A DNA stretch of 64,000 nt from Rutpela maculata (taxonomy: Eukaryota > Arthropoda > Insecta > Coleoptera > Cerambycidae). Position 1 is the stretch's first letter, and each line of letters begins with the position of its first letter. The position numbers were made by a program, and so were the translations under genes. The stretch covers positions 183,582,301-183,646,300 of the forward strand of contig OW386285.2 in assembly GCA_936432065.2 (NCBI GenBank), in the 5' to 3' direction. Shown piece after piece: positions 28,521 to 37,930 of this stretch. The notes below the pieces were generated by a model. The model searched no databases, had not been told where the DNA came from, and worked only from the letters and a program-made list of their open reading frames with translations.

Positions 28521-29111
28521 TTATCTAAAGGTAATTAATCACGTTTTAAATATACACATAGCCGTAGACAGTCGACATTTATTTACATTAACAATTTCCT
28601 GGAATCCGATAACGCCTCTGCATTATGTTCTTAGTACATTGAAATCTAAACGTAGAGAAGCGAACGAATATTTATCTCATAAATATAAGACTTGTCTATT
28701 TAAACTCAATGATGGACGTCAGTAGCCATTTTTCTTAACCTCTAACGTAAACATACAATACTATTAGTCAATAAACGGCAGCCATCTTATTTTAGACACA
28801 CCCTGTATACTCTTATCCACGCCCTTTTAGATATAATCTCTTATCTAAGCTCGGGGATTGGATCTCCCATCTCCCCCCTCCCATTAGGTCCTATCACCTA
28901 TCATCTAAGAAGATCCCACCTCACACTACAACCTAGATAATAGAATCTATCATCTAGCATTATCTCACCTCACACTAGAACCTAGATCATAGGATCTATC
29001 ATCTATCACCTGCGCGCCCCCCGCGGGGCTTCCGGAATGATGACGTCACACAGAACTCCGATTGCTACTCTACTGACGGGTTTGCGCTAGAATCGGCCTT
29101 ACTTAACTACT
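28521..29111 (-). repeat. Right terminal inverted repeat of the Polinton
   Basis: Reverse complement of the left arm from 14378 outward, ending ...CTTACTTAACTACT. It is followed by the TAAATC duplication at 29112-29117. It is shorter than the left arm because it has a single GTGTGTCTA-type block where the left arm has several. Confidence 0.9.
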
Positions 29112-29117
29112 TAAATC
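29112..29117. repeat. Right target-site duplication (TAAATC)
   Basis: Identical to 13656-13661, which fixes the element ends exactly. Confidence 0.9.
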
Positions 29118-29141
29118 TTCAGAGAGTTTCACATTATAATA

Positions 29142-29188
<47 letters not shown>

Positions 29189-29974
29189 TTTATTTGGAAT
29201 TAAAAGATTACACAATGTAACAATAAAGATGTTTACCAAATAAACACTCAGGATTCGCAGAAGTATTCTAGTGACACTTGTTTGCGACTTTGAGTGTGTG
29301 AACATTTAATTTTTACACTATTTAATATCTATCTATATATAATATTTAATAATAATAATAATAACAATAAAAGGTCTTTATTCAGAGAAAAAAAAAATAC
29401 ATTTCATTTCCCTATAATGGCGGAGTCTAGCTTAAGCTTTACTTATATACTATAATACTGCACATACACATTGTATTATAGTTAACATTTTGCTACCTAT
29501 ATACAGTTAGTTCACCAGTAAGATAAAAAAAATAGCAAAAAAAATGACTATTTTCTCCAACAAGTGAAGCTTACCCAGAAGTACTTTTACATGGAATAAT
29601 ATAACAGAGAATAAACTAATATCATTTTCAACCCCTTACAGTGATTAACTATCTTCAACGTCTATCTATCAAATGCAGACATAAGAACCAATAGAAACCT
29701 TTCATTTTATTTTAATTTGCTCTGCAAATATTATGTACTAGATGCTGTTCTAACATCTCTAAATAACGGCAGTTTTTCTTTATAGGGATACTATTAGGTA
29801 ATCAGTATAAGTGTTGCTGTAATATTTTCATATGTTTCTTAACCGCTTCTCATGTCACCGAAGTAACTCCTTGAAAATCCAGAATGATTTCGTGTTAGAT
29901 AAAGAGAAACGAGGCCCTACAGCATATAGTGGAGTCCGAACCACTTCTTGGGGATAATTTTATAATTAAAATTA
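29118..29974. other. Non-coding flank with (AAT)n microsatellites
   Basis: (AAT)n runs at about 29143-29187 and 29343-29365. 29838-29905 is an inverted copy of about 8455-8510 (GGATTTTCAAGGAGTTACTT on the other strand). No gene. Confidence 0.6.
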
Positions 29975-29979
29975 TTTCG

Positions 29980-30061
29980 CGATGAGCAGGGATTGAACCT
30001 GCTTCGCTAGGTACGCCAGTATGCAAGCTAGACGCGCTAAACCACTGAGCTACCGTCCCCC
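29980..30061 (-). ncRNA. tRNA-like sequence (degenerate tRNA or tRNA-derived SINE head)
   Basis: On the minus strand a box A TAGCTCAGTGG (30052-30042) and a box B GGTTCAATCCC (29999-29989) have tRNA-like spacing, and AGCAGGTTCAATCCCTGCT forms a perfect T-arm. The acceptor ends do not pair (GGGGACG against CATCGCG) and the D-stem is imperfect, so this is not a functional tRNA. A tRNA-derived SINE head or tRNA pseudogene is more likely. Confidence 0.5.
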
Positions 30062-30109
30062 ATATTCTATATATTTCATAAATTGATAATTTTTTTTTCT
30101 TCTAACATT

Positions 30110-31025
30110 AGTTATCTATAGTGCCTGTCATCGCTAAACTGGAGTTGGTGTTGATTCATTTTAATCACCTAGTTTCTTATTTTTTAGTATTTGTAGCGGT
30201 GAATACGATTCTACCACCTGAATAGGGTAGTTTGGATGTTTTCGAGGTTGCTAAATAACTCGCTATTTGTTCTTTATTAAAAAAATGTGTTGACTAAAAC
30301 CATAAAAATCTATTGTAATATTATGTGCGGTAAATATTTCTCATATTGATATAGAGGTAGTTTTTCATAATAAGAATACTCACGTCAAGACAAAGTGAAT
30401 GTCTGTCCCTTTTACTAGTATAAAATAATTTGGTGCATTACTAAGTGCCGCGGCATTTTTTTAGTATCCGATACTGTGAATAGAATTGCACCCCGAATAG
30501 GGTAGTTTGGTGGTTTCCAGGGCCGCTAACTAAAGCGCTTTTTTGTAATAATACTTGCTGCGAATAATATTTCATACTCTTATAGGGGTTGATTTGAAAA
30601 CGGGGATGCTGAGGTCAGGAACAGTTGAAGGTCTGGCTCAACTAATATTAAAAAATCATTTTGTACATTTTTAATCACCTTTTTACCTATTTTCTTAATA
30701 TTAGATGCTGTGTGTCTCGTTCCATCCCCCGAATAGGGTGTGGATGGGGGTAGTTTTTACCTTTTTGTTATCTCTATTGAATCGATACCAAGTAGTTATC
30801 ATAAAATAAATATAATTTTCACATTCAGTATAAGCTATCATTTATAGCATTTTAGTGGTTGTTTTTATGTTTTTGGGGGTGAAATAAAAATTTCCCCAGG
30901 CTTTTGGTACCACGAAGATGTATTTTTATTAATCTTGAGTCTTTTCCAACCATTTTCTCTGGGTTTTATGCGTTCCGGGATAGGGGCCAAAAATCAGCTA
31001 TTTTTAACATTGTCCTTTGTTCCGG
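30110..31025 (+). repeat. Diverged tandem units; last unit inverted relative to 13110-13565
   Basis: Three degenerate units share GAATAGGGTAGTTTGG or GAATAGGGTGTGGATGG at about 30221, 30492 and 30733, spaced about 240-270 bases. 30575-31025 is the reverse complement of 13110-13565. No gene. Confidence 0.6.
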
Positions 31026-31084
31026 GTCAACTATTAATTTTACTGCCTTAATAGTAATGTACTCAAATTAAAAGCGTCGGGCAA

Positions 31085-31367
31085 AACCCGCTGTTTCACA
31101 AATAAATTATCTCTTAGTTCCTCAAAACCGCATATTGATATATATTCTCTTTCTCAAGAAATGTGGACTTAAATTCAAGTTTAGTTAAAAAAAAAGGTTA
31201 TTTTAAAAGATCGATCTGCAGCATTGTTTGGCACTAAATTTAAATTATGCGCACAGCATAGTACATAAAACGCTCTAGGATTTATTCCCAAGATTTTCTG
31301 TCACAGCCCAGTGTATTCACTACGCATATTTGCTCCGATGTCATAATCTTGTCCCCGCAAATAGTAT
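31085..31367 (+). repeat. Left half of the dispersed repeat split by the LTR retrotransposon
   Basis: Parallels 9010-9270. The rest of the repeat resumes at 43122, after the LTR element. Confidence 0.7.
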
Positions 31368-34207
31368 TGTGACGTGTTCCCCCTCATCGAAGGCTACATT
31401 GATATTTTTGTCTTTTTGCCCGGGAACAATCCACAAAACTCTAAGATGGTTGAGTTCTTAACTATGAAGTTTTACTATAAAATTAAATGGGATAAGCCCA
31501 AACTGACATCATCACTTACAATTTAATTTGTAGTATTTATTAGTCAAATTTATATTCCCTGGGTGACACAAAAACTAATTTGTTTGGACACTAAAATTGC
31601 ATAAACTCACCAAGGTAATAACCTGTTACCAAAACAAATTAGGCTCGGCTAGCCAGTTTTTGTAGGAGGCCTAGGGCCATGGGTAAGCGTAAGCAACGGT
31701 CCCAATAAGGCCAAGAGTGTTTAATGATGTAAAGAAAATTTAGAAAATTTGTAAGTTTGAAAAAAAATTTTGTCAAAAAAAATTTTTTTATATTTTTTTT
31801 GTGTAACAATTTTCAGTTTTTTTTTTTTTGAAGGCAAAATTACAAGAGTTATTTTGGGCGCCAGTCTCTAAAGAAGAGACGGAAAAGGAAAGGTACGATA
31901 CAGCAGACACCAGAGAAACACAAAAAATTTAAAATTTAACAATTTAATCACAACCAATCGTACGAAACGATCTAAAATTCGAGGGTTAGCAATTAATAAC
32001 AACAGATGCCAACTTCGTGGCTTTGAATTATAGAAAATATTAGTTACAAAATTATTGTTAGGTTAGTATCCTTAACACTATTTTAGCATCCCGGCGACAT
32101 TTAGTGATAAACAATTCCCTTATCCAAAAAAGACGACCTAGCTTAGTTGGTCAGTAATCAAAAAAAACCCCAGCAAAAGTTAGGCCAATTAGCTCTGAAT
32201 AAAGACACCGGTGCCAAGGTTACGTTACAAAGTTTGAGGTTCAAATGATAATTTTCAATGCCTTGATTCACAAATGATGGCCAAAATTTACATTTTATTA
32301 CAAGTTCACGATACAGTCTCCCCAAGAAAATGGTAGTCAGTAAATTTAGTTAGGCAGAAGGCCAACAAATAACTAAATTTTGAGTAAAGTTTATGCAAGA
32401 CAAGTCAAATATTTATAGTGAGCCGCTCACAAAGAAAGAGGGAAATAAGGACAAATCCCAACCAATAAACAAACGGAAATTAACTTCCTACTACTATAAA
32501 TACTGAATTTATCCCATCAACTTAGACTATTAAACATCTATTTCATTTTGACCTGGGAGAACTATGACTTGTTCAGCAAAAACAAAATCAAAACATTTAT
32601 AGCAATTTACTCACTCAGTTAAGGGAAACTAAAACAAATCTCCCATTAAATTAACCACTGGAAACACATTTCCTAACACTATGTCACTATGAATGTTGAA
32701 CTTGCTTACTAGAACTTGATTATTGCAATTCTTGTGAAACTAACACGCAAAATTATAATAGAACGTAACCTCACCTCGCGGTCCAACTTTACGGGAGCAA
32801 CAGAAGTTATGTTACGAAATCTATCGTACTTAGGTAAAAACACTACTGAAAAATGACAACTTAGTAGAATGTTAATTAAACTTGTTTATCACTAAAACAC
32901 CATAAATCAATAAATAACCCCGTGACCCAAGGTAAATTTCTATCACTAAATATAACGTAGAAAACTAACCTAAAATTTAGCGACTATAATTATAGAAGTA
33001 TCCATAATAGGCAATATAAATAATTTAAAACTATAAAAGTTTGTACTACAGTACGCAACAAATACTCATGATAAAAGGTAAACAACAAAAATCGATAAAG
33101 GTTAAAGCACAGCTGCACTTTAAAATACGACCACACGGTCAACACTTTTGATAAAACAATTTGTAATTGCACGAACCAAAGGTTTAAACATTAAGAAAAT
33201 ATACGACTTAATCGTAAAATGGCTCTATTGTTTCAATAGCGATCTACTTACACTTTGTTTACTTAATTTAAATTTATATCCTGCTTATAGCAGACGTTGT
33301 GATAAAACAACTGTAAACTTTGTTAGAAGGGTGGTAAATGGCAAATAAAAAAACTAGACTTATCTTAGAAATAAGACGTTGATTGTTGTCTTATATCGAG
33401 GGATCCTCCTAATAAGAACGTGATGTCCCCTGGACGTCAGCGAAAAAATTGACACTTCTTCGTAGGTTAAGGAAGACGAAGATAGCACATCACATGGGTT
33501 ACCAATTCCGGCATGAAACTAAATTCCCCAGCTAACTTGATCTCGCTACTTGCCCTACCTCAGCGTCACTGCGTCACCAAGCATGGCTTCCAGACAAAAA
33601 AATTATGAAAATTTATTTCTTCCAAGATATGTAAATGTGTTCCTGTTATGACGTCGGAACCGTCCCAGTTTAGTTTAATTCCTATATAAAGCCTTCCATA
33701 ACCATCTATTCCGCAGGGATTATGTCCGTTGTGATTTACGATTTAATACGTAGTTTTTTAAAATGGTGGTACCATGTGCTTTACATTGACGTTAAATTAA
33801 AATTTTGAATTATGCATTAGGAATCGGAAATCGAAAATAGAATTCAATCAGTATCTAAAATAAAATACCCTGGTTAGGATTTAACTAATATCATAATTAA
33901 TCAACAATTAACTTACTTAGTTAATCCATTTAAGCGATTGCAACTTTAATTAGGCAGAGCGTTTGCCAAACATGTGCTCGTTAGACGCACTTGAAACAAA
34001 AGAGGCTGGATTTTAAATCCATACCTGCGACAGTCGCTCGAATACGACGGTAATGCCTCACTAGACGGGAAACGCACTAATATCTGCGCGGTTGAAAAGA
34101 AGTTAACTTGATCAACGTTCTTAATATTAGAGGTCCCTGCGACTTGCTTCATACTATTGATGCTAATAAGTTAATTATGGCTGTAATGGCCGCTAGAGGT
34201 CATTACA
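31368..34207 (-). repeat. LTR (3' LTR in element orientation)
   Basis: Identical to 40278-43117 (offset 8910) except at two bases near its outer end. 2.8 kb is very long for an insect Gypsy LTR. Short ORFs at 32990, 33148 and 33946 recur in the other LTR but resemble no protein. Confidence 0.95.
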
Positions 34208-34209
34208 AA

Positions 34210-34220
34210 TACCCCCTTCC
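34210..34220 (-). promoter_or_regulatory. Polypurine tract
   Basis: On the minus strand GGAAGGGGGTA ends two bases before the 3' LTR, where plus-strand DNA synthesis is primed in LTR elements. Confidence 0.75.
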
Positions 34221-34550
34221 AACAAATTTTAAAGCGTAAGCTTACTCCAAACCAGAGTTGCCGACACCCAGTATTCAACAACTTATGCCAAAATTTAGAC
34301 ATTTCTAACAGAAACGTTACAAAATACACGAAAGCTTAATACTAACCTAAATCATGGCTAACACTACTAGGCATAAAATATACAAAATAGCGATATACAA
34401 CAGATTTAAATTACAATTTAAAATTTACAAAATATTATAAAGGGAACAAGGACAATATACTCGTGGATAATCAGGGAGACAAATTTACAGTTCTTATTAC
34501 TAAGCTAGTCATATTTATTTACCTTCAGGTAAGGATAAACTAAGAAAACC

Positions 34551-37500
34551 CTATATACGTTGGGGATCATCGTCAGGAGCTTGCTTAAGGTCTTTAATAT
34601 GATATCTACCTAATTCTTTTTTATGTTCATCTACCAGCTCGTAGATAATAGGGGAAATCTTTTTTACAACAGTACATTTGACAAATTTAGGAGCAAGTTT
34701 TGCTGAAAAATAACTTGCTGCATCCGATAACACGTAATTTCTTTTATACACCGTGTCTCCAACATCAAATTCAATATTTCTTTTTCTGAGGTCATAATGT
34801 TTCTTATTCTTTTGATAAGATTTAGAAACATTGTTGGCGACATCTTTGTATAATTCTTGTAACTTTTGCAGCTCAGAAGCTAATTTATTTCTATTTTCAA
34901 ATTGAACGGGAGCATTTATTTTCGAAGTTATTTCACCGTAATATTTTCCAGATATAGGGAGTTCTCTCCCAAATGTCAGGACAGCTGGGGAGTAACCCGT
35001 AGCTTCATGAACACAAGTATTGATCGCATTTGCAATTTGAGGTATCAGTTTGTCCCAGTCTCGATGATTATTTTCTCTCAAGTAAGATCTAATCGCAGTA
35101 CCTATGACCCTATTGGCTCGTTCTACATTGTTACATTGTGGGTGATATTTGGCGTTATACCACGCATGCGAGATCGAATATTTGGTTAACAAACTCTTAA
35201 ACTCCTTTGACGTAAATTGGGACCCGTTGTCCTGGACCATAATTTGAGGTACACCGAAAGTTAAGAAAACTTGATTTTCGATAAAGTTACAAATTTCTTT
35301 AGCTGTAGCTCGTTTCATTCTATGTATGAAAGTGAATTTAGTGAACCAGTCGACTACGACTAACAAGTAACAATTGTTTAACTTAGACTTGGGGTAAGGC
35401 CCCGATATATCACATGAAAGTAGTTGAAATGGTTGACTTATATTTTTAGGAGACCCCATGAGTCCAATTCGGCCCAGTTGTGATACTTTTTGTGCATGAC
35501 AGATTTCACACCTATATACGTACTTCTTGACATCAGCCTTCATACCTGGCCAATAGTAACAATTGGACACACGGTGATAAGTTTTATTAAAGCCGAAGTG
35601 GGATGACAGAGGGTCATCGTGACATTCTTTCAAAATATTTAACCGGTCACCTTTCGGTACCACTAACTTCCATTCCTTGAAATTTGTTCTTAACTTGTAC
35701 TTGTTCTTAACAAATTTGTAAAGCTTATCGTTTTCTAAATGCCACACTGGGTATAATTCAGGATTTTTATTTACGTTGACTAACATCTTAGCGTACCATT
35801 TGTCGGGTTTACTCTGAATACTGTCAATGTGGGTAACAGCTCTGCTTAAGGCATCCGGGACTACATTTAATTTACCACTACGATGTTCGATATCAAAGTC
35901 ATATTGGGACAACTGCACTGCCCATCGTGCCAAACGGCCACTAGGATTCTGTAGCTTTGTTAACCACAACAACGCGAAATGGTCAGTGATCACCTTGAAC
36001 TTAACACCCTGTACATAACAGCGATATTTTGACAAGCCAAACATCAAACTCAAAAGTTCGAGTTCAGTAATTGTATAGTTACGCTCGGCCTTGCTTAGAG
36101 TACGTGAGGCGTACGACACCACTCTCTCGTTCTCTCCCTCCCCTTGTGTCAAAACACAAGCGACGGCGTGAGTGCTTGCATCGCATTGTAAAACAAAAAG
36201 CTCGTCGAAATTTGGGCTTGCTAGTACCGGGGCAGTAATCAAACGCTGTTTTAATTCAAGGAATGATTTTTCCGCAACGTCAGACCACTGGATACCTTGA
36301 CGTTTTTGCCTACCCTTTATCAACTCGGTTATAGGAGCGGTTAATTCCGAAAAGCCACTAATAAAACGGCGGTACCAAGACGCCATGCCTAGAAACCTTT
36401 TAACCTCAGTTGTGTTTTTAGGTCGGGGATAATCGATAATAGCCTTGACTTTATCAGGGTTCGTATGAAGGCCATTTTTGTCTACTACGTAGCCTAGAAA
36501 AGATAAACTGGATTTGCAAAATTTGCACTTGTCAACATTTACAGTTAAATTGGCTGACTTCAAACTATCAAAAACCCGTAAAAGCGTTTTGAGGTGTTCG
36601 TCGAAAGTTTTGTTTACTACGATCAAATCATCAAGATAAGTGAAAATATGTTGTTCTAGAGAAGGGTCGAATAACCTATCAATAAGTCTTTGTAACTGCT
36701 GAGCGGAATTACATAAGCCAAAAGGCATCCTAGTAAATTCAAAGTGCCCCTTACCAACTACTGAAAAGCCCGTTTTTTCGCAGGAGTCTGGTGCTAATTT
36801 TATTTGCCAAAAGGCATGTTTAAGGTCTATGGCCGTTAAAAAATGAGCATCTCTAACTTTGTCTAGAGTTTGAGTTAAATTCGGTAAAGGATATGAGTCT
36901 TTTTTTGTAATTGAGTTAAGTTTCCTACCATCAAAACACAGACGATATTCCCCAGAAGGTTTTTTAACTAAAATGACATTACTTGAATATGGACTTTTAG
37001 ACGGTTGTATAACCCCAAGTTCTAACATGTTATCTATTTCTGCGTTCAGGTGTTTTTGCATATATGGTGACATTGAGAAATTTCTTTGCTTAAAAGGTGC
37101 CGGCTCTGTTAAAACGATTTCATGTTCAACGAGCGTAGTACAACCTAATGTAGTGGAGTTGGAACTTATTTCCTTGAATTTAGTAATGATTGACTCTAAT
37201 CTTTTGCTTTGGGCCTCACTTAAATCAGCCTCACTCATGATAGAACATAGAAAATTTTCGTGGTTAAAAGATAAGTCAGAAGGAAGGTCACTCATAACAA
37301 AGGACTTATTGTTAAAGTCTAAATTTAGCCCAAATATTTTACAAAAGTCTACCCCCAAGATAATATCATTTCTAATGCTGGGAACCACTAAAGTTTTTAT
37401 GATTTCGGTTTTATTTTCCAAAGTGATAGGTAAAAATACGGTACCGATAACCTTTTGAGATTGCCCATCGGCCGTAGAGACATTGAAATGTGAGTGGTTG

Positions 37501-37790
37501 TATTCAATTTCTAACTCTGTGTTCAAAATAAAATTAAGACCCCTTTTTCCTAAAACTGTTTGACTAGCCCCCGTATCTAAAAGAGCATCCATCTTCATAC
37601 CATCGACAGATATGGTGAGAAAAGGTCTATTATCTGATATCTTACTAACAAATAATGGAGAAATCAATTTCTGTTTATAAAAATTTTTAACTACTAATAA
37701 CCAATCAGACCATTTATTGTCAATATTTTCATTTAGCGAGGAGAATTTATTAGATATTTTATTTTTCGAGTTTTTTACAGGTGATCTCAT
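34551..37790 (-). CDS. pol: Pol polyprotein (protease, reverse transcriptase, RNase H, integrase)
   Basis: A 1079-residue open frame from its first ATG. It contains an aspartic protease (MDALLDTGASQTVLG, about residues 64-78) and a reverse transcriptase with FTRMPFGLCNSAQQLQRLID and the catalytic YLDDLIVV. RNase H starts at LQCDAST with HFALLWL later. The integrase has the H-H-C-C finger (ECHDD...SHFGFNKTYHR...CEICHAQK) and core DISGPYP, VQDNGSQF and NNVERANRV. No chromodomain is evident at the C-terminus. The frame is open upstream of the ATG to the Gag end in the minus-one phase, so the natural product is probably Gag-Pol made by frameshifting at 37997-38003. Intact, with no stops: potentially active. 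Confidence 0.95.
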   Translation of the reverse strand: MRSPVKNSKNKISNKFSSLNENIDNKWSDWLLVVKNFYKQKLISPLFVSKISDNRPFLTISVDGMKMDALLDTGASQTVLGKRGLNFILNTELEIEYNHSHFNVSTADGQSQKVIGTVFLPITLENKTEIIKTLVVPSIRNDIILGVDFCKIFGLNLDFNNKSFVMSDLPSDLSFNHENFLCSIMSEADLSEAQSKRLESIITKFKEISSNSTTLGCTTLVEHEIVLTEPAPFKQRNFSMSPYMQKHLNAEIDNMLELGVIQPSKSPYSSNVILVKKPSGEYRLCFDGRKLNSITKKDSYPLPNLTQTLDKVRDAHFLTAIDLKHAFWQIKLAPDSCEKTGFSVVGKGHFEFTRMPFGLCNSAQQLQRLIDRLFDPSLEQHIFTYLDDLIVVNKTFDEHLKTLLRVFDSLKSANLTVNVDKCKFCKSSLSFLGYVVDKNGLHTNPDKVKAIIDYPRPKNTTEVKRFLGMASWYRRFISGFSELTAPITELIKGRQKRQGIQWSDVAEKSFLELKQRLITAPVLASPNFDELFVLQCDASTHAVACVLTQGEGENERVVSYASRTLSKAERNYTITELELLSLMFGLSKYRCYVQGVKFKVITDHFALLWLTKLQNPSGRLARWAVQLSQYDFDIEHRSGKLNVVPDALSRAVTHIDSIQSKPDKWYAKMLVNVNKNPELYPVWHLENDKLYKFVKNKYKLRTNFKEWKLVVPKGDRLNILKECHDDPLSSHFGFNKTYHRVSNCYYWPGMKADVKKYVYRCEICHAQKVSQLGRIGLMGSPKNISQPFQLLSCDISGPYPKSKLNNCYLLVVVDWFTKFTFIHRMKRATAKEICNFIENQVFLTFGVPQIMVQDNGSQFTSKEFKSLLTKYSISHAWYNAKYHPQCNNVERANRVIGTAIRSYLRENNHRDWDKLIPQIANAINTCVHEATGYSPAVLTFGRELPISGKYYGEITSKINAPVQFENRNKLASELQKLQELYKDVANNVSKSYQKNKKHYDLRKRNIEFDVGDTVYKRNYVLSDAASYFSAKLAPKFVKCTVVKKISPIIYELVDEHKKELGRYHIKDLKQAPDDDPQRI

Positions 37791-37930
37791 ATGACAATTT
37801 TTATTAGATAAAACTGAGTTTGATTTACCGCGATAATAGGTACAATTTTTATCGGTGGAAGCTAAGTTTGTTCTACGACGATGATAATTAAAATTTTTAC
37901 TTATGCGCGTTTTAGGACTAAAATTATTAT

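Larger units (their letters stand above)
13662..29111. mobile_element. Complete Polinton/Maverick (adintovirus-like) element
   Basis: A 15450-bp element with long terminal inverted repeats, a 6-bp duplication, and the full Polinton core: protein-primed PolB, retroviral-type integrase, A32/FtsK-type ATPase, adenain-like protease, major and minor capsid proteins. It also has a PLA2-domain protein and several small genes. Nearly all frames are open; one small gene (14909-15186) has a frameshift. Polintons replicate their own DNA and may form virions. This copy is young or recently active, although the arms have diverged by indels. Confidence 0.95.

Noticed and set aside
32990..34152. Three short frames inside the LTR (repeated exactly at 41900-43062)
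   Set aside because: Duplicated only because the LTRs are identical; no motif, and LTRs are normally non-coding.
34208..34550. Possible env gene of an errantivirus
   Set aside because: Only about 340 bases separate Pol and the 3' LTR, with no open frame.
36973..37458. 161-codon plus-strand frame
   Set aside because: Shadow of the strongly supported pol gene on the other strand.
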